Positions 43,177 through 55,134 of a stretch of DNA of 64,000 nt are shown in pieces. A program made the position numbers and the translations under genes. Below the pieces are notes generated by a model, which saw only the letters and a program-made list of their open reading frames with translations, had not been told where the DNA came from and ran no database searches. The stretch's first letter is position 1; each line of letters starts with the position of its first letter. The stretch comes from Liopterus haemorrhoidalis (Eukaryota > Arthropoda > Insecta > Coleoptera > Dytiscidae). The DNA is taken from assembly GCA_963971575.1 (NCBI GenBank), contig OZ020624.1, forward strand, positions 5,824,903 through 5,888,902, in the 5' to 3' direction.

Positions 43177-44903
43177 TCTATATATATAAAATCGTAACTA
43201 AGCTACCTACTCATAATCAACGCCCAGCCCAAACCACTGAACCTACAATCATGAAATTCGGCGAGTATATTCCCTCCATGACGTAAGCACCCACTAAGAA
43301 TGGATTTTTCGAAACTCATCCTCTAATTGGGTGAAAAGGTGGTTAAAAGGGGTAAAATGTGGCTTCACGGTTTCCTTAATATCTCTTACGTCCAATAAGA
43401 TATCGACTTGGTTTTTGCTTACAAAGATTACTCATGTAAATATTAAAAAACTTATTTCAGGATTTTGTGCTAATCGACCCCTAAAGGGGTGAATCTACAA
43501 TCAGGGTGAATTATAGAACCCTTCGCATCTTCTGTGTTTATTGTGTTATAACATTCCTTTTTGGCATATAGGTGTCTTTTTAAAATATTTAGAAAGTGTT
43601 TTGACAGTTTTTTTAAATTTCACCCCTAAAGGGCTAAATTGGTATTTTTTATTCAATAGAATTTCGTCTTGACAAAGAAACATAAAATTCGGGGAGTATA
43701 TCCCTTTTATGACTTAAGAACCCCCTAAGAAATCATTTTTCGAAATTCGACCTCTCAGGGGTGAAAAGGGGTGAAATGTGTTTACACGGATTTCTCAATT
43801 TCTTTTAGGTCAATAATATATCGCCTTGGTTTTTGCTTATAAAGATTATCCATTAAAATATTAAAAAACCTATTTCAAGATTTTGTCCTAATCATCCCCT
43901 AAAAGGGTGAATCTACAATCAGGGACAATTATAGAACATTTCTTTTTGGCATATCGGTGTCTTTTTAAAATATCTCGAATTGGTTTTGACAGTTTTTTAA
44001 AATTTCACCCCTAAAAGGGTAAATGGGTATTTTCAACTCGATAGAACGTCCTCTGGACAAGATATATGAAATTCGTAAAGTATATTCCCTCTATGACGAG
44101 ATTTTTCTAAATTCAACCCCTAAAGGGGTGAAATGTGATATCAAGGATTCCTTAATATCTCTTAGGACCAATAAGATATCGACTTGGCTTTTGCTTATAA
44201 AGATTACCTATACAAATGCCGAAAAATTTATTTCAGGATTCTTTCCTAATCAAAAAAAGTAAATCTATAATCGGGGTGAATTATACAACCCTTCGTATTT
44301 TCTGTGTTTATTGAGTTATAACATTCCATTTTGGCACACCGGTGTCTTTTCCAAATATATCGAAATAGTTTTGACAGTTTTTTTAAATTTCACCTCTAAA
44401 GGGGTAAATAGGTATTTACCCCTTAATGGGTATTTTTATTCGATAGAATTTCCCGTGGATATAGAGACATGAAATTCGGGAAGTATATTCCTTCCGTGAT
44501 GTAAGCACTCACAAAGTAGAGATTTTTCGAAATTCGAGCCCTAAAGGGGTGAAATGTGATTTGAAGGATTCCTCAATATACCTTAGGACCAACATTCCAT
44601 TTTGGTACATAATTTTCTATTTAAAATATTTAGAAAGCGTTTTGAAATTTTTTTAAATTGCATCCCTAAAGGGGTAAATTGGTATTTTTTATTCGAAAGA
44701 ACATTCCTTGACATATAGGTATGAAATTCAGTAACATGTTTAGTAACGAACTGAAAATTTTACACTAATGAGCCTTTAGCGGGGTGAATCTACACATGAG
44801 GAGAGAGTAAGCAATGTGATCTATAGAGAACCATGACTTATAATAATTGCACGATGATGGCAAACCGTCAATATACCGTAGCGAAGCACGGGTACTCATC
44901 TAG
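43177..44903 (+). mobile_element. Non-autonomous Helitron with internal tandem repeats
   Basis: Starts TCTATATATATAAAATCG after an A, and ends ACCGTAGCGAAGCACGGGT, a hairpin, then ACTCATCTAG followed by T: the 5'-TC, hairpin and CTAG-3' inserted between A and T that define Helitrons. Inside, a unit of a few hundred bp recurs about four times, marked by CCTAAAGGGGTGAA, GAAATTCGG(G/C)GAGTATAT, AAGATATCGACTTGG and TTTGACAGTTTTTT. No Rep or helicase is encoded. It should move by rolling-circle replication using a full-length element's protein. Confidence 0.88.
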
Positions 44904-45210
44904 TTATTAATAAATCTGTTACAAGATTATAAATATGTCATTTAAAAAATATAATTTGTCATATTTCATTTTGAATAGTGATATCTTAAATATTTTGTAA
45001 ATATAATACTAACCTAAAATAATACAAACTTAATCCAAAACTGTAAAGCTTTTTTTACAATATAACCAAGTTTCTAAAAGTCATTAATACACTATAAAAA
45101 TCACCAAAATAATCAGATCTAGTTTGTTCTTACAAAAGTGAACAGCTTATAGCATTAATGCTTATAAAATTTGATTATTGAATTTATTTTAACAAGTATG
45201 ATTTCTTTAG
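44904..45210. other. AT-rich spacer with solo end of the GTTGTATG element
   Basis: The segment 45091-45150 (CAGATCTAGTTTGTTC, ACAAAAGTGAACAGCTTATA) closely matches 38360-38415 and, inverted, 37060. Confidence 0.55.
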
Positions 45211-45339
45211 GTTGGCACTCTTCAAGTCGGAAAAGATGTGGTAGATAATACAAGACGAATATTGGCGAAAATTATTAGTCACCCCTTATCTTTAGGATGC
45301 AATTGGTTTGGCCGAAATGGCAGAAAACCAATTTCTTAA
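45211..45339 (+). CDS. DUF4806-like terminal exon or fragment
   Basis: Directly after a good splice acceptor (TGATTTCTTTAG at 45199-45210) an open stretch of 42 codons reads VGTLQVGKDVVDNTRRILAK, IISHPLSLGCNWFGRNGRK and a stop at 45337-45339. This agrees with the DUF4806 domain of insect proteins (a helical segment with ...ddtvrrIl.kl.s..l...y...G..gKk.F). The function of that domain is unknown; it occurs in host-like genes and in transposon-derived ones. No upstream exon was found with confidence nearby, so it may be a gene tail, a pseudogene or exon debris carried by a transposon. Confidence 0.4.
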   Translation, partial: VGTLQVGKDVVDNTRRILAKIISHPLSLGCNWFGRNGRKPIS

Positions 45340-45545
45340 AATTCTTCATTAAATTAATAAATAAAATAAACTAATTCCTGTTATTCCTGAAATTATATTT
45401 ATTTAATATTTATAAATAAATCAATAAATTATAACTGTTAATACAATTTACAATCGGCCAGTTTTACCATCGTTGCATAAATTTATTTAACAACTTAAGT
45501 TAACAATATCGCATCATTCTATTGACAGCAATGTTAATTTCTTCA

Positions 45546-45955
45546 TTAATAGGTTAAAACCGATGCGATATTAATCTTATCTTCATGGGCTATATTAAAA
45601 TACATAGTAACTGTCTTTGATTTATTGAGCACTATTTTGTTGTTTGAGAACCAGTCGGACATATTACCAATATTGTTATTGGTTTTTTCAACGAGCCTGT
45701 TTATCGACTGGTTGCACTGTAAACATGAGGTGTCGTCTGCAAACTGCGTAACCAAGGCGTCGTCAACACAGTTTGGAAAATCATTTACATAAATGAGATA
45801 AAGTAACGGCCCAATTACACTTCCTTGTGGAACAGAGCATGTTTGAATAATAGGGGTGGATAAACTGTTATCTATTTTTACTATTTGGGATCTATTTGAT
45901 AGGTATGAGGCAATCCAATTTAGTGCTGTGCCTCGATGCCTAATATTTCTAATTT
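45546..45955 (-). pseudogene. Reverse transcriptase palm fragment
   Basis: Minus frame: RHRGTALNWIASYLSNRSQI, CSVPQGSVIGPLLYLIYVND (motif B), VTQFADDTSC (catalytic Asp pair), NNKIVLNKSKTVTMYFN, with a stop at 45546. It is a CR1/Jockey-group RT missing both ends and with a frame change near 45945. Confidence 0.8.
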
Positions 45956-45959
45956 ACCT

Positions 45960-46552
45960 AATAGGTTTGTTTTCGTTAATTTTTATATAATTTATTAGGT
46001 TTGTTTAATTTGAATATATTTGTCTTTTATTGGACGCAAAGCTATTAATAAAATTATTACTAAATCTGGAAAAAATATTTAAAAAAAAAAATTGTTTACA
46101 AAGCTCGGTCAAGAAATTCAAATATTTGCTTCTCTTTAAATTCTCTTTGGAAAAGATGTTGGTGTCAGTTAGACACAGATTTTTTTTGTTCCGCCGCTGC
46201 TCACCCTATGCATGTTCTGGTCCTTTGGCTCCGAACATCGAATGAGATAATTGAAATGGAGGGAATAAATGATAAGAACCTTTTCTATCAGAATTCTCTT
46301 TCTCTACTTTCAAGAACTCTTTTGCTCTTTTTCAACTCGATCTTGACATGCCATTCAGTTTCTTTCAATCGTATTCTACAGGATTTCTGCTACATTTTCA
46401 ATATTTTTAAAAGTTTCCTATGTTAAAAACTGAAAAGAATTAAATGTTTGCAAATCTTGGAACTATTGGTGGTTTCAACATTACGTAATTCAAAGCTTGA
46501 TACTTAATAGTAAAATATATGGAAAATTTGATTAGTTTTTAGAAACGTAATC
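45960..46552. other. AT-rich spacer
   Basis: No recognised feature; small plus-strand frames at 46030-46430 are unsupported. Confidence 0.4.
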
Positions 46553-47075
46553 AATAGGTGTGTTCGATTTGCACATTTGCAGTTACTGTTTACTGCCGCG
46601 TTAAAAAAATCTGTTCGTTTTGTTTCGCAGTAACTGCAAATTTGTTCGATTTGTCGAAATTTACTGCCAGTTTATGACGCTACTGCGAAAAAGTTACAGC
46701 TGCTTCTCTTGCGGATTATTTGTTACGGCTGTGTTTGTTTACCTTTTTGAGTTGGTACCATAGATAAAGAATAAATGGTCGGTACTTTGTTTTTAACTTT
46801 TTGACAGGAATATGGCTAGCATATTTGTTTTGATATTTATACTATATTCTTTGATGGCTAATGTCTTACAAATTCTTGTTTTGAATATCCTGGGACAATA
46901 GTTACTACAAAATTTTTCAGTTTTTCTATCCTGGGGCATTTTGTAAACCTCGCAAATACAGTTCATAACTTCATCATCCGAACTCGAAAAATCTAAATCT
47001 GAATCAGATGATTCTGGATTTGATAATATTTCAAGATCCATTAAATATATCTAATATTTTTCACCCTTTCGACAC

Positions 47076-47384
47076 TAAGCTGACCAGATTTTTTTCACAG
47101 AAAATGAGTACACTAAAACAAAGGTTACACTCCAAAAATAATGAGCAAAAAACAGACGTCCTCATTCAAAAATACTAGTGACGAGTAAAAAAAAAGGTCT
47201 TCACTCCCAAAATAGAAGTGATGAGCAAAAAAAAAGGTCCTCACTTCTAAACTAGAAGTAATAAAAACAAGTGATCATCAAAAAAGAGTATATTCAGTTT
47301 TTTTTTTATAAAAAGTAAAAGTATAGAAAATATTACTCAAAAAAGAGTATAATACTCTTAAAAAGAGTACGTGTGGTCACCCTA
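47076..47384. mobile_element. hAT MITE with minisatellite core, TTCGACAC duplication
   Basis: Ends TAAGCTGACCAG and GTGTGGTCACCCTA are flanked by TTCGACAC at 47068-47075 and 47385-47392, an exact 8-bp duplication. The core is made of about 40-bp units with GTGATGAGCAAAAAAAAAGG and TCCTCACTTC, plus AAAAGAGTATA repeats. Same family as 54839-55126. Confidence 0.88.
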
Positions 47385-47552
47385 TTCGACACACAAGATA
47401 ATCTCCGAACCAAATCGTAAAAAGATTCCTAACCTGAAAAGTTATCTGACATCTGTCTGACATTTAACATTTACGTCAGACGTACTTCTTATTCTTTACG
47501 TATAAACAAATCGAACAGAAAATTAATCTCGCTGTATGTTACCAGTTTTTAG

Positions 47553-48474
47553 GAGGGTTGTACATCGAAGGCAAAACATCGATGTTTAACATCGATGTTA
47601 ACATCGGCGCCTTACTATCGATGTTGAAAAAACATCGAAGGAAAAACATCGATGTTTCCGATACATCGATGTTTTATTAATATTAATAATACACAAAAAG
47701 CATTTATTAGATTTTTAAATAGAAACATCAATATTTTTTAGTAGTAATTAATTTCACATTAACATTACCCAATATAATAATCCTAATTTGTTCCTACTAT
47801 TTTTACATTTCTAAAATGAAATATTGCATTTTATTATAATACTAATATAGTAATCTTAATGTTAATTTTATATTATTTAACATAAAAAGAACATACTGTC
47901 ATACACATTTTTTTTCACTTTTTTAAGTTGAAATACATATTACATTTTTTATAACACTAACATAGCAATCCTAATATTAATTTTACACTAACATTACAAT
48001 ATAATAATCCTAATAATAGTTTTATTAATAAATAAATTATAATTATATTTCCCAATACGGTAATTCCGGGGATTGGAGGAATAACAACTGGGAAAGTGTC
48101 AACCAGACTCAAAAAGCAACAAGTTTGTTGGCGTCGTTGGTCGCTGCATTGTATGCAAAATTTAGAAGTTTCTTCTTATTTTTTTCTTATTCTGCAAACT
48201 GCTAAAAAGAATAAGGAACTAACTCTATTAGTATTGTTATATCACAATAGATAGCGCTTATATTTTGTGTACTTATATTAATAAAAATTAAAATTTTAAG
48301 ATTCCAGCGCTCTAGCAGTAGTTTCTGAATTTCAAAGTTTAAACATCGACATCGGTAGTAGACATTGATGTTTTATCGATACTATCGCCATCTGACCATC
48401 GATGGTAAAAACATCGATGTTTTTAAAACAAACATCGATGTTTTCGATACATCGATACTTTTTTCCCATCCCTA
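47553..48474. mobile_element. Non-autonomous hAT tiled with CATCGATG palindromes, copy 2
   Basis: Ends GAGGGTTGTACATCGAAGG and ATACTTTTTTCCCATCCCTA are flanked by GTTTTTAG at 47545-47552 and 48475-48482, an exact 8-bp duplication. It is the reverse-oriented relative of 9235-10401 and lacks the MITE present there. Palindromes cover 47565-47680 and 48340-48460. Confidence 0.92.
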
Positions 48475-48884
48475 GTTTTTAGTAGTAAACTGCTAACTGC
48501 AGCGTTTTACTACTAGCGTTTAGAAGTATAACGCGAAGGTGCAATTCGAACATACCTAATGAATCAAGTGAAATATAAAGGCCTTATCAGTGTGTATTGT
48601 TTTAATATTTATCATAATCAATCATATTTATATTATATTCCCAGTGTTTAATAACTTTGTATTACTTATATTCTATTTATAGATTTTTTTTTCAGGTGAT
48701 CTATATTATCATCTATTGCACATCTCCTGGTCCGTTTGGTAAGTTAATTGTTTTATCTTATGCTGGGAAATATAAAGAGAAAATAGGTCAATTATCTTGG
48801 AAATCCACAGAGTATATTAATTTACTTGGTATCTTGGTTCTTTACAAAGACAAAAAAAATTAAGAGAATTTTATACTGTACCTA

Positions 48885-50189
48885 GTAGGGACATAAATAC
48901 TGTTACAAATATTTTATGAAATAAAATGAAAACTACAATTAAGTTTTTTACCAAATTTGATTGACATTTGTACTTATACATAAGTTATTCACAATTGGTA
49001 TAATTATTCAAAATGACCACCTTTGGCTTTAATGCAGGCCTTAAGTCGTACAGGTCAATCATCGATAGCCGCACGTACGAATTCCATGGGAAAATTGGCT
49101 ACAGCTCGAGCTAAAGCCTGTTTCAGAGATTCAATATTTGGCTATCGTTTGTGTCAAACCATGTCCTCTAAAACGGTCCATAGCTTGTAATCTAAAGGAT
49201 TCAAATCTGGACTTGCAGCGGGCCAATCTTCTACGCCGATAAAATCGGGAACATTGTTTAAAAGCCACGTTTGGGTTTTTTTAGCCTTATTGCCTGGAAC
49301 AGAATCCTGCTGGAATGTCCATGACTGATCTTGAAAGAGAGTATGATTGAAGGGTTTCACAACATCTTCCAGGACCGTTTGTTGGTAGACTCTAACTGAT
49401 GTTTTCACCCCTTTTTCACAAAAATGAAGGTCAGTTACGCCATCATAGGAAACGCCTCACCAAACCATCACTAAAGCTGGGTGGTGACCTTTTTCTAGCC
49501 TTGGAACTACTTCCGAGGCTTCAGTAGATGACCAGTAGATGGCATAAACTCTGTCATTTTGTTTGTTGAATTTTTCCTGTATAGTAAAAATTTTCTCGTC
49601 GGTAAAAAGGATTTTCTTGTGTTTGTCTTCTGCGTACTTGATTAACAAGCGTTTCGATTTTTCGGCCCTATTTTTTTAAGAGGCACAGTTAGTAATTGTT
49701 CAGTGCGGCGTTTGAAGGCCCCAAGACTCAAGTCTTTTTTCAAAATGCGATTTTCGCGAAATTTTCATTTCGCGGGACATAATTCTTTGTTTTCGGAACG
49801 GATTTCTTGCTATTCTGGCCTTAAGAGCTTTGATAGCTTGTGGCGTGCGTACTGTTCTCGGGCGCCCGGATCTTTTTCGGTCTTTTATGTCCCCAGTTTC
49901 CTCAAACAATTTAATGCACCGATATACAAACATTCGATTAATGCCGAGCTGACGTAGCGTCTTAAAAATGTTTGATGTTTACATCTTACATTTATAAAGC
50001 GCAATAACTACAATTCGGTTTTCTTTGTCTGACCATTCCATGGTAACACACAACACAAAATCAAATTCTTTCCACAGTAAAGTAATTTATAGGTTAACTC
50101 ACGATTATCAACTGTCTAAATTTGGGTGCGCTCATTTGTATTATTTTTATTGGGTGCATTCATTATTGTAACTGTATTTATGTCCCTAC
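48885..50189 (-). mobile_element. maT-type Tc1/mariner transposon
   Basis: Inverted ends GTAGGGACATAAATAC(T/A)GTTACAA bound 1305 bp, flanked by TA (48883-48884 and 50190-50191). Full length for the family; contains a decayed transposase. Confidence 0.92.
49004..50041 (-). pseudogene. maT (DD37D) transposase, frameshifted
   Basis: Starts MEWSDKENRIVVIALYKC at 50041 and ends KAKGGHFE at 49004, about 345 codons as in intact relatives. Landmarks in order: helix-turn-helix with RMFVYRCIKLFEETG, linker DRKRSGRPRTVRTP, ILFTDEKIFTIQEKFNKQND (first Asp), WTFQQDSVPGNKAKKTQ (second Asp), then 37 residues to SPDLNPLDYKLW (third Asp), giving D,D37D, the maT signature. Stops occur early (after YKCKM) and after EDMV, and frames change around 49690, 49450 and 49150. 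All three catalytic residues survive but the reading frame does not, so it is inactive. Confidence 0.9.
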
Positions 50190-50191
50190 TA

Positions 50192-52600
50192 GTTACTAGC
50201 AAGGAAATCACTGTATTTGTGAATAATTCATAAAAGGCTTCGAATTTAGAAAAAATAATACAACGGAATTATAATTGACAGAGGAGTCCGTGTATTCTCG
50301 GTGAAACATAGTTAATATAAAATTAATAAATAAATAAAGCACTTAGCTAGTTTCACAAATAAAATAGTTATATCACAAATAAAAGTTTAATAATACTCCG
50401 GCAGTAACGCCATCAACAGTAGTTCAAATTACAAACTAAATTTTTTTTTAACAAATATAAACTGTATCAATAAATATTAATGGTAGGGAATACAGTTATA
50501 AACATAAATAGAAAATAGTTTACCAGGTTAGAAACCGAATTTCAATTGTCATTCATGTAAATTATAGAATTTATTAAATCACTATATAAATATTGTCTAT
50601 GTATATACCCCCCCTCCTTCCCAGAGTAATTTTATTATTATATATTTTAAATTTAATTAAATCCCGGGATTTAACGGAACAAAAATGTGCTATGTCCCGG
50701 GATCCCGGGATAACAAAAAAGCCGGGAAACGAGAAACCCTACTAGAAACGCATTCCGCAATTAGACTAGGATTTTGGAGAATTTAAATTAGGATTTTGGA
50801 AAACTTAGATTAGTTATTTGGTTATTGTCATTAACAAAATTAAATTTATGTATGCGTTATACAAGATTTTAGCAATTATTAATGTCGTAAGCATGTAATA
50901 AAATTGGGGCAATAAAAAATAGATAGTAGATATTAATAATAATTGTTCTAAGTTTATTTAATTTTTTAATTTTATTATGATTGATGTAAATACAAAATAA
51001 GTTATAATAAATTAGAAAATAAGATGATTAAATCACGGAGTATTCTTTCATTTTCATTTTTTCTGAGTAATCAGTTTCTTCAGGTACGTCACCGACACAG
51101 CACTGATCTTTTGTGGGTGGTTCTTCATATCCACTCTTGTAACGTTAAAGTTGCGTAATACTGCAGTTGCAACCAATTATAATCTTATTGCTCAAATTCG
51201 AAGCGAATATTAGAATTATTAAACATTGTATTGTAAGGCGTGGATCCCGGCTAACGTTTAATATAAAATATCCTTCTCGACACCGTTTATTTCAGCCTTT
51301 TTTTCACAGAAGAAAGCAGTTTGACTAACATTTCATCCCAGGCTGCAACACGTGGATAGCGGGCAATTTCGTAAAATACTCGAAATTTGTGTATTTAAGT
51401 TTCCGTACAAGGCATACAAATGAAATCAGACATAAGCTGGATATTGCACGAGATACTTTTTTCATATTTTTTCTCACCGTGGACTGGTGCACTGTTATTT
51501 TGGAGTTAAGGCATTATTTCTACAACTAATAAAATTAAAACAAATTATATTTTTTCAAGTCCATTTTGCAATTAATTGTTCCAAGAAATCATTTCATTTC
51601 TAACTTTTTGACAGTGACAGCACTTATTTGTTACTTATTCGCTACTTTGACTACCGAATAACTTATCTGCCAGATAGCATAGTTTATTCGTAGGAATAAC
51701 TTTATCTGAAGGTGGAAAGTCGCTTTATTGTTTTTATCCGTCAGATAACGTTACCAGCCACTTTATCTGAAGGTGGAAAGACCAGCCCTTAGTGTCATAA
51801 TGAAACTCATTATAACACTCAATTCAGTTTCATAATGTCCCTCTAATGAATGCAAAAAAGATAAATATTGTTGGATACTTTCCAGAAATACTCACCGGTA
51901 AAATCAAGTTATTAACCTATATGAAGAATAAGAAAATGAAGAAATTTAAATACAATAAAGCTTTCACAAAATATTCAACGTTTCCAAGAGAAATTAAATT
52001 AACATTATCCAAATATTTATTTATATAATAACTCAATTTTCTTTTGTAACTCAAATAATTTTTCAGTGAAATTGTAGCGTAAGATAAGAGAATATTCCTA
52101 ACAATTTAAGGACATCTGTTAGCCGTTGAGAACATGAATATGCAAGGCTATCATCCGCTCTCTATTACCAAATGAATAATTTATACTCTAAAATCTCATA
52201 AATTTTAACTGGTCGTATAACTTGAAAATTCTGTGTTATCTTTTAGAAAGGTATACAGTACTCTTTAAAGAAATGACGCACATAAAAAAGATATGAAAAT
52301 GTGATAAATATTGACGATATAATGCAATATTTATGGGAAACTGTTCAAATGACATAAAAAACGATGGTGTTTATATATATATATATTGTAAAATTGACCA
52401 ATAAAATTGCATATATATGTTGTAAAATTTATAAGAGGAAGAAGAAAATATTGAAATTACCACCTCGAAGGAGCAGACATTCTTCTCAATCTAACATCGC
52501 GAATGATGTGTAGTGATGACATGATTATGTGTCATCTTTGTTTAATACTCTTCGGACCACTCGTCGCTAAGTGATTTCAGTATTCATGCAGAGTTTAGAT
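50192..52600. other. Long AT-rich tract, few landmarks
   Basis: At 50690-50745 overlapping CCCGGGATCCCGGGAT and the end AACGAGAAACCCTACTA resemble a hAT subterminal region (minus: TAGGGTTTCTCGTTTCCCGG). Minus-strand text at 51060-51130 reads YKSGYEEPPTKDQCCVGDVP and at 51295-51365 YEIARYPRVAAWDEM; neither is recognised. A (TA)n run lies at 52372-52388. No supported gene. Confidence 0.4.
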
Positions 52601-52613
52601 TTAAAAAATCAGC

Positions 52614-52747
52614 ACCGACCGCCATCATAAAGTACTTGTATAAAATACATTCTAGCAGCAGAGTAGAAATTACTTGGCCTAATATTTTCTAACAGAGATA
52701 TTATTTATCATGACCAGGAAACGTTACATGTAAGTATAAAAAATTGA
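52614..52747 (+). repeat. Left fragment of the ACCGACCGCC repeat
   Basis: Matches the first 130 bp of the repeat at 6115 (CGCCATCATAAAGTACTTG onward), ending before AATTGAGAAAGGC. Confidence 0.8.
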
Positions 52748-53084
52748 GAAAGGCTGGGCGGGGTTATGCAATTTTCAGAATCTTAATGAACCTTGCTACA
52801 TAAAAAAAAAAGAAAAAATACTGCACATATTTAGAAACCTAAATAATGGTATTAGCCATTCGAATTAAAATTAATAAAATATTTTAACATAAAATTTATT
52901 TTGGCATCCCAAATAATCATCATTCACTTACTAAAACCTGCAAAACCCTGAAATGTGTGAAAATTCACACTTCACATCAATTTTTTAATTTTCAATTTTT
53001 GGTACTTTTCGACAATTTTATTTGATGGCCTATTTATAAAGTTGTGTGCTAGCCACTAAATCTTATTTTTTTTTCTAAACTATT

Positions 53085-54830
53085 TAAAGTCTGAGGATTT
53101 CAAAAATTTAAACCGCAGGTCTCTATCTCTTACCGTTTTTGAGATATGATTGTTTGGAAAATTAAAATTGGCATTTCCATATTTAAAAAAATGATAAATA
53201 CATAATAATATTAAAAAAATAATACATAAAATAATGTAAACCTATGTTTGTTAATAATAATAATAATAATAATAATAGTTTATTTATTTAGCTAATGCTA
53301 GTAAGAACCATATTAACAAACATAAACATATAAACATTATAATAAACATTCATATCAAATTTAATCCTTATTTTGTCAATTTAAACCATTATTTGTCCAC
53401 TTACTTCATGCAAAACGTGATTTTTGGCAAATTTAAATATCGATTTTTCGTAATTTAGTGCTTTAAAATTTTATTAACATATTTGAATTCATTCTTTGAG
53501 ACCTTAAAAATAAGTAGGTCGTAAAATAAGGTTCCAAACTTGTTACAAATTGGTTTGTAATGTTTTCTACAATAATTTCAAAACTTTATTACTGTGATAA
53601 ATCATATTTTGAATGTTATCTTCTCAAATATTTTTAATATCAGCCCTGCCTACGAAATCCTGTAAACTATGAAAATTCACAGTTTATATATTTTTTCAGA
53701 TAAACATGTTTCGTCGCATAAATGTTTACGTAATTCCTGCTAATGATATAAAAATAAAATTTCCTTATCAACTTATTTAAGAGAATTAATTATTTTTTTA
53801 ATCCCATACTAATTCATTTGTGGTTAACAAAATATCGAGATAACATTGAAATGTCTTTCTTATAAATTCAGAGTTATTTTTTGTACGTATTTTAACATTG
53901 AATATATTGGGTGAAGTGAAAGTGTAGTTATTTTTGGAAATTTGGGTATTAAATCAGCAAACAATATCTCAAAAATGGTAAGAAATAGAGACCTAAGGCT
54001 TAAATCTTTAAAAAATTTAGTTTTACGATGTTTTTTCTGTAATATTTGGTCCGTAATGACCTAAAACTAATTGGTAAAATTTTGATTTTATTTTGTAAAT
54101 TTCAAAAATTCATATCTCAAAAATGATAAGAGGTAGAGACTTGAAGTTTGAATTTTTGGAATTCTTACACCTTGTTTTGTTCGTAATGACCTAAAACTAT
54201 TGAAAATTTTGATTTTTTTGTAATTTTTAAAATTCATATCTCAAAAAAGGTAAGACATAGAGATTTGAGGTTTGAATTTTTGGAATTCTCACACCTTGTT
54301 TTGTCTAGAAAAATTAATGTTTGGTCCGTAATGACCTAAAACTATTGAAAATTTTTATATTTTTGTAATTTTAAAAATTCATATCCCTAAAAAGGTAAGA
54401 AATAAAGACTTGAGGTTTGAATTTTTGGAATTCTCACACCTTTTTTTGTCTAGAAAAATGTAATGTTTGGTCCGTAATGACCTAAAACTATTAGGGAAAA
54501 TTATGCAACTTTTTGTAATTTTAAAAATTCATATCTCAAATAAGGTAAGAAATAGAGACTTGAGGTTTGAATTTTTGGAATTCTCACACGTTTTTTTGTC
54601 TAGAAAAATGTAATGTTTGGTCCGTAATGACCGAAAACTATTAGGGAAAATTTTGATTTTTTTTTTGGAATTTTAAAAAACTCATATCTCATAAAAGGTA
54701 AGAAATAGAGACTTGAGGTTTGAATTTTTGGAATTCTCAGACCTTGTTTTGTTTAGAAAAAATTAATGTTTGGTCCGTAATGACCTAAAACTATTAGGGA
54801 AAATTGTGGAAAAATTTTTCAATTTTTTTC
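53085..54830. repeat. Diverged ~125-155-bp tandem repeat, about six units, plus one inverted unit
   Basis: Units carry CATATCTCAAAAA(A/T)GGTAAG, AGAGACTTGAGGTTTGAA, TTTTTGGAATTCTCACACC and TTTGGTCCGTAATGACCTAA, at about 53966, 54110, 54233, 54380, 54529 and 54685. An inverted relative is at 53085-53160 (CTCTATCTCTTACCGTTTTTG). An (ATA)n run with TTTATTTATTTAGC at 53255-53292 resembles the 3' tail of a non-LTR element on the minus strand. Non-coding. Confidence 0.75.
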
Positions 54831-54838
54831 TCTTTAGA

Positions 54839-55126
54839 TAGGGTGACCATTCGTCCCGCATTTTGCGGGACTGTCCCACATTTTAACATTTTGTCCCGCA
54901 TTGAGATGCGTCCCGCAAAAGTCCCGCATTTTAACATTTTGTCCCGCATTTTGGATTTGGGAGGTGAGGACCTTTTTTTGGATTTGGGAGGTGAGGACCT
55001 TTTTTTTGCTCTTCACTTGGATTTGGGAGGTGAGGACCTTTTTTTTGCTCTTCACTTGGATTTGGGAGATGAGGACTTTTTCTTTGCTCGGTCCCGCATT
55101 GCCTTCTTAAGAAAATGGTCACCCTA
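54839..55126. mobile_element. hAT MITE with GGTGAGGACC minisatellite, TCTTTAGA duplication
   Basis: Ends TAGGGTGACCATT and AAAATGGTCACCCTA are perfect inverted repeats over 12 bp, with TCTTTAGA at 54831-54838 and 55127-55134. The interior has TCCCGCATTTTAACATT repeats, then four units of GGATTTGGGAGGTGAGGACC with TTTTTTTGCTCTTCACTT. It sits at the end of the tandem array. Confidence 0.93.
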
Positions 55127-55134
55127 TCTTTAGA

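Larger units (their letters stand above)
46556..48557 (-). mobile_element. 2-kb DNA element with AGGTRTGTTCGAWTTGCAC ends, host of two nested hATs
   Basis: Left end AGGTGTGTTCGATTTGCAC and right end (inverse of AGGTATGTTCGAATTGCAC) are flanked by AAT on both sides; an alternative reading gives a TA duplication. Removing two nested hAT elements leaves a core of about 0.75 kb. Terminal wording resembles PIF/Harbinger, but the duplication does not settle it. A minus frame of 82 codons (46793-47041) begins MDLEILSNPESSDSDLDF and SSDDEVM, an acidic N-terminus as found in Harbinger accessory proteins. Confidence 0.65.
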
